From: Halorubrum persicum
Lineage (GTDB): Archaea > Halobacteriota > Halobacteria > Halobacteriales > Haloferacaceae
Direction: 5' to 3'
Assembly: GCF_002727125.1 (NCBI RefSeq)
Contig: NZ_NHOA01000147.1
Location: 1 to 64,000, forward strand
Length of the DNA: 64,000 nt
Below, one piece after another: positions 63,979 to 64,000 of the stretch; position 1 is the first letter of the stretch, and each line of letters starts with the position of its first letter. Position numbers and translations under genes: made by a program. The notes under the pieces are model-generated. The model ran no database searches and had not been told where the DNA came from. It worked only from the letters and a program-made list of their open reading frames with translations.

Positions 63979-64000
63979 TGCCTTCGGTACAGCCTTCTGG

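Noticed and set aside
1-64000. CRISPR array
   Set aside because: No regularly spaced direct repeats with unique spacers; the repeats found are tandem, inverted or att-type.

Overview
The window is a stretch of haloarchaeal chromosome (class Halobacteria, most like Halorubrum or a close relative) interrupted by an integrated mobile element of about 22.7 kb. The assignment rests on very GC-rich coding DNA, strongly acidic proteins, archaeal TATA-like promoters with short or no leaders, aIF-1A, tRNA dimethyltransferase Trm1, class I lysyl-tRNA synthetase, a two-AAA-domain CDC48 ATPase, Tat lipoproteins and histidine kinases with haloarchaeal H-boxes.

Left flank (1-5.7 kb): a split AddB-like helicase/nuclease (minus strand, cut by the window edge), a membrane histidine kinase, phoU, a hotdog thioesterase, glutaredoxin, a PduO-type cobalamin adenosyltransferase and a small helical protein. 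The flank ends in a tRNA-Val(CAC) gene.

Mobile element (5776-28464): bounded by an 18-bp direct repeat, the T-arm of tRNA-Val, at 5758-5775 and 28447-28464. The 5' part of the tRNA stays on the left and the matching 3' acceptor strand lies on the right, so integration split the host tRNA. An intact tRNA-Val(CAC) lies about 230 bp inside the left end. Next come a repeat-rich candidate origin and a superfamily 3 primase-helicase, then a cluster of nucleases: a PD-(D/E)XK protein, a type IIG restriction-modification enzyme, a PLD-type nuclease, an HNH protein and a zinc-ribbon/PD-(D/E)XK protein. It also holds a family of three small paralogues, a serine recombinase, a Tat lipoprotein gene between inverted repeats, membrane proteins and a tyrosine integrase beside the right attachment site. 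I recognised no virion genes, so it looks like an integrative plasmid or satellite with a defence cargo. Parts of it (about 17.4-26.6 kb) look clearly AT-richer than the chromosome.

Right flank (28.5-64 kb): ordinary chromosome. It holds an SDR enzyme, small conserved proteins, a membrane-anchored coiled-coil repeat protein, trm1, a BrkB/YihY-type fusion, a PAP2 phosphatase, an aldo/keto reductase, an iron-sulfur photolyase, aIF-1A, a RimK-like ligase, Hsp20 proteins, gap and pgk, lrp divergent from glnA, and a B12-dependent ribonucleotide reductase. Beyond these lie a CDC48 ATPase with a small partner, an ABC1 kinase, a site-2 protease, a MoaE fusion, pyrH-lysS and a second histidine kinase. 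The cobalamin adenosyltransferase near 4.6 kb supplies the cofactor used by the ribonucleotide reductase near 48 kb.
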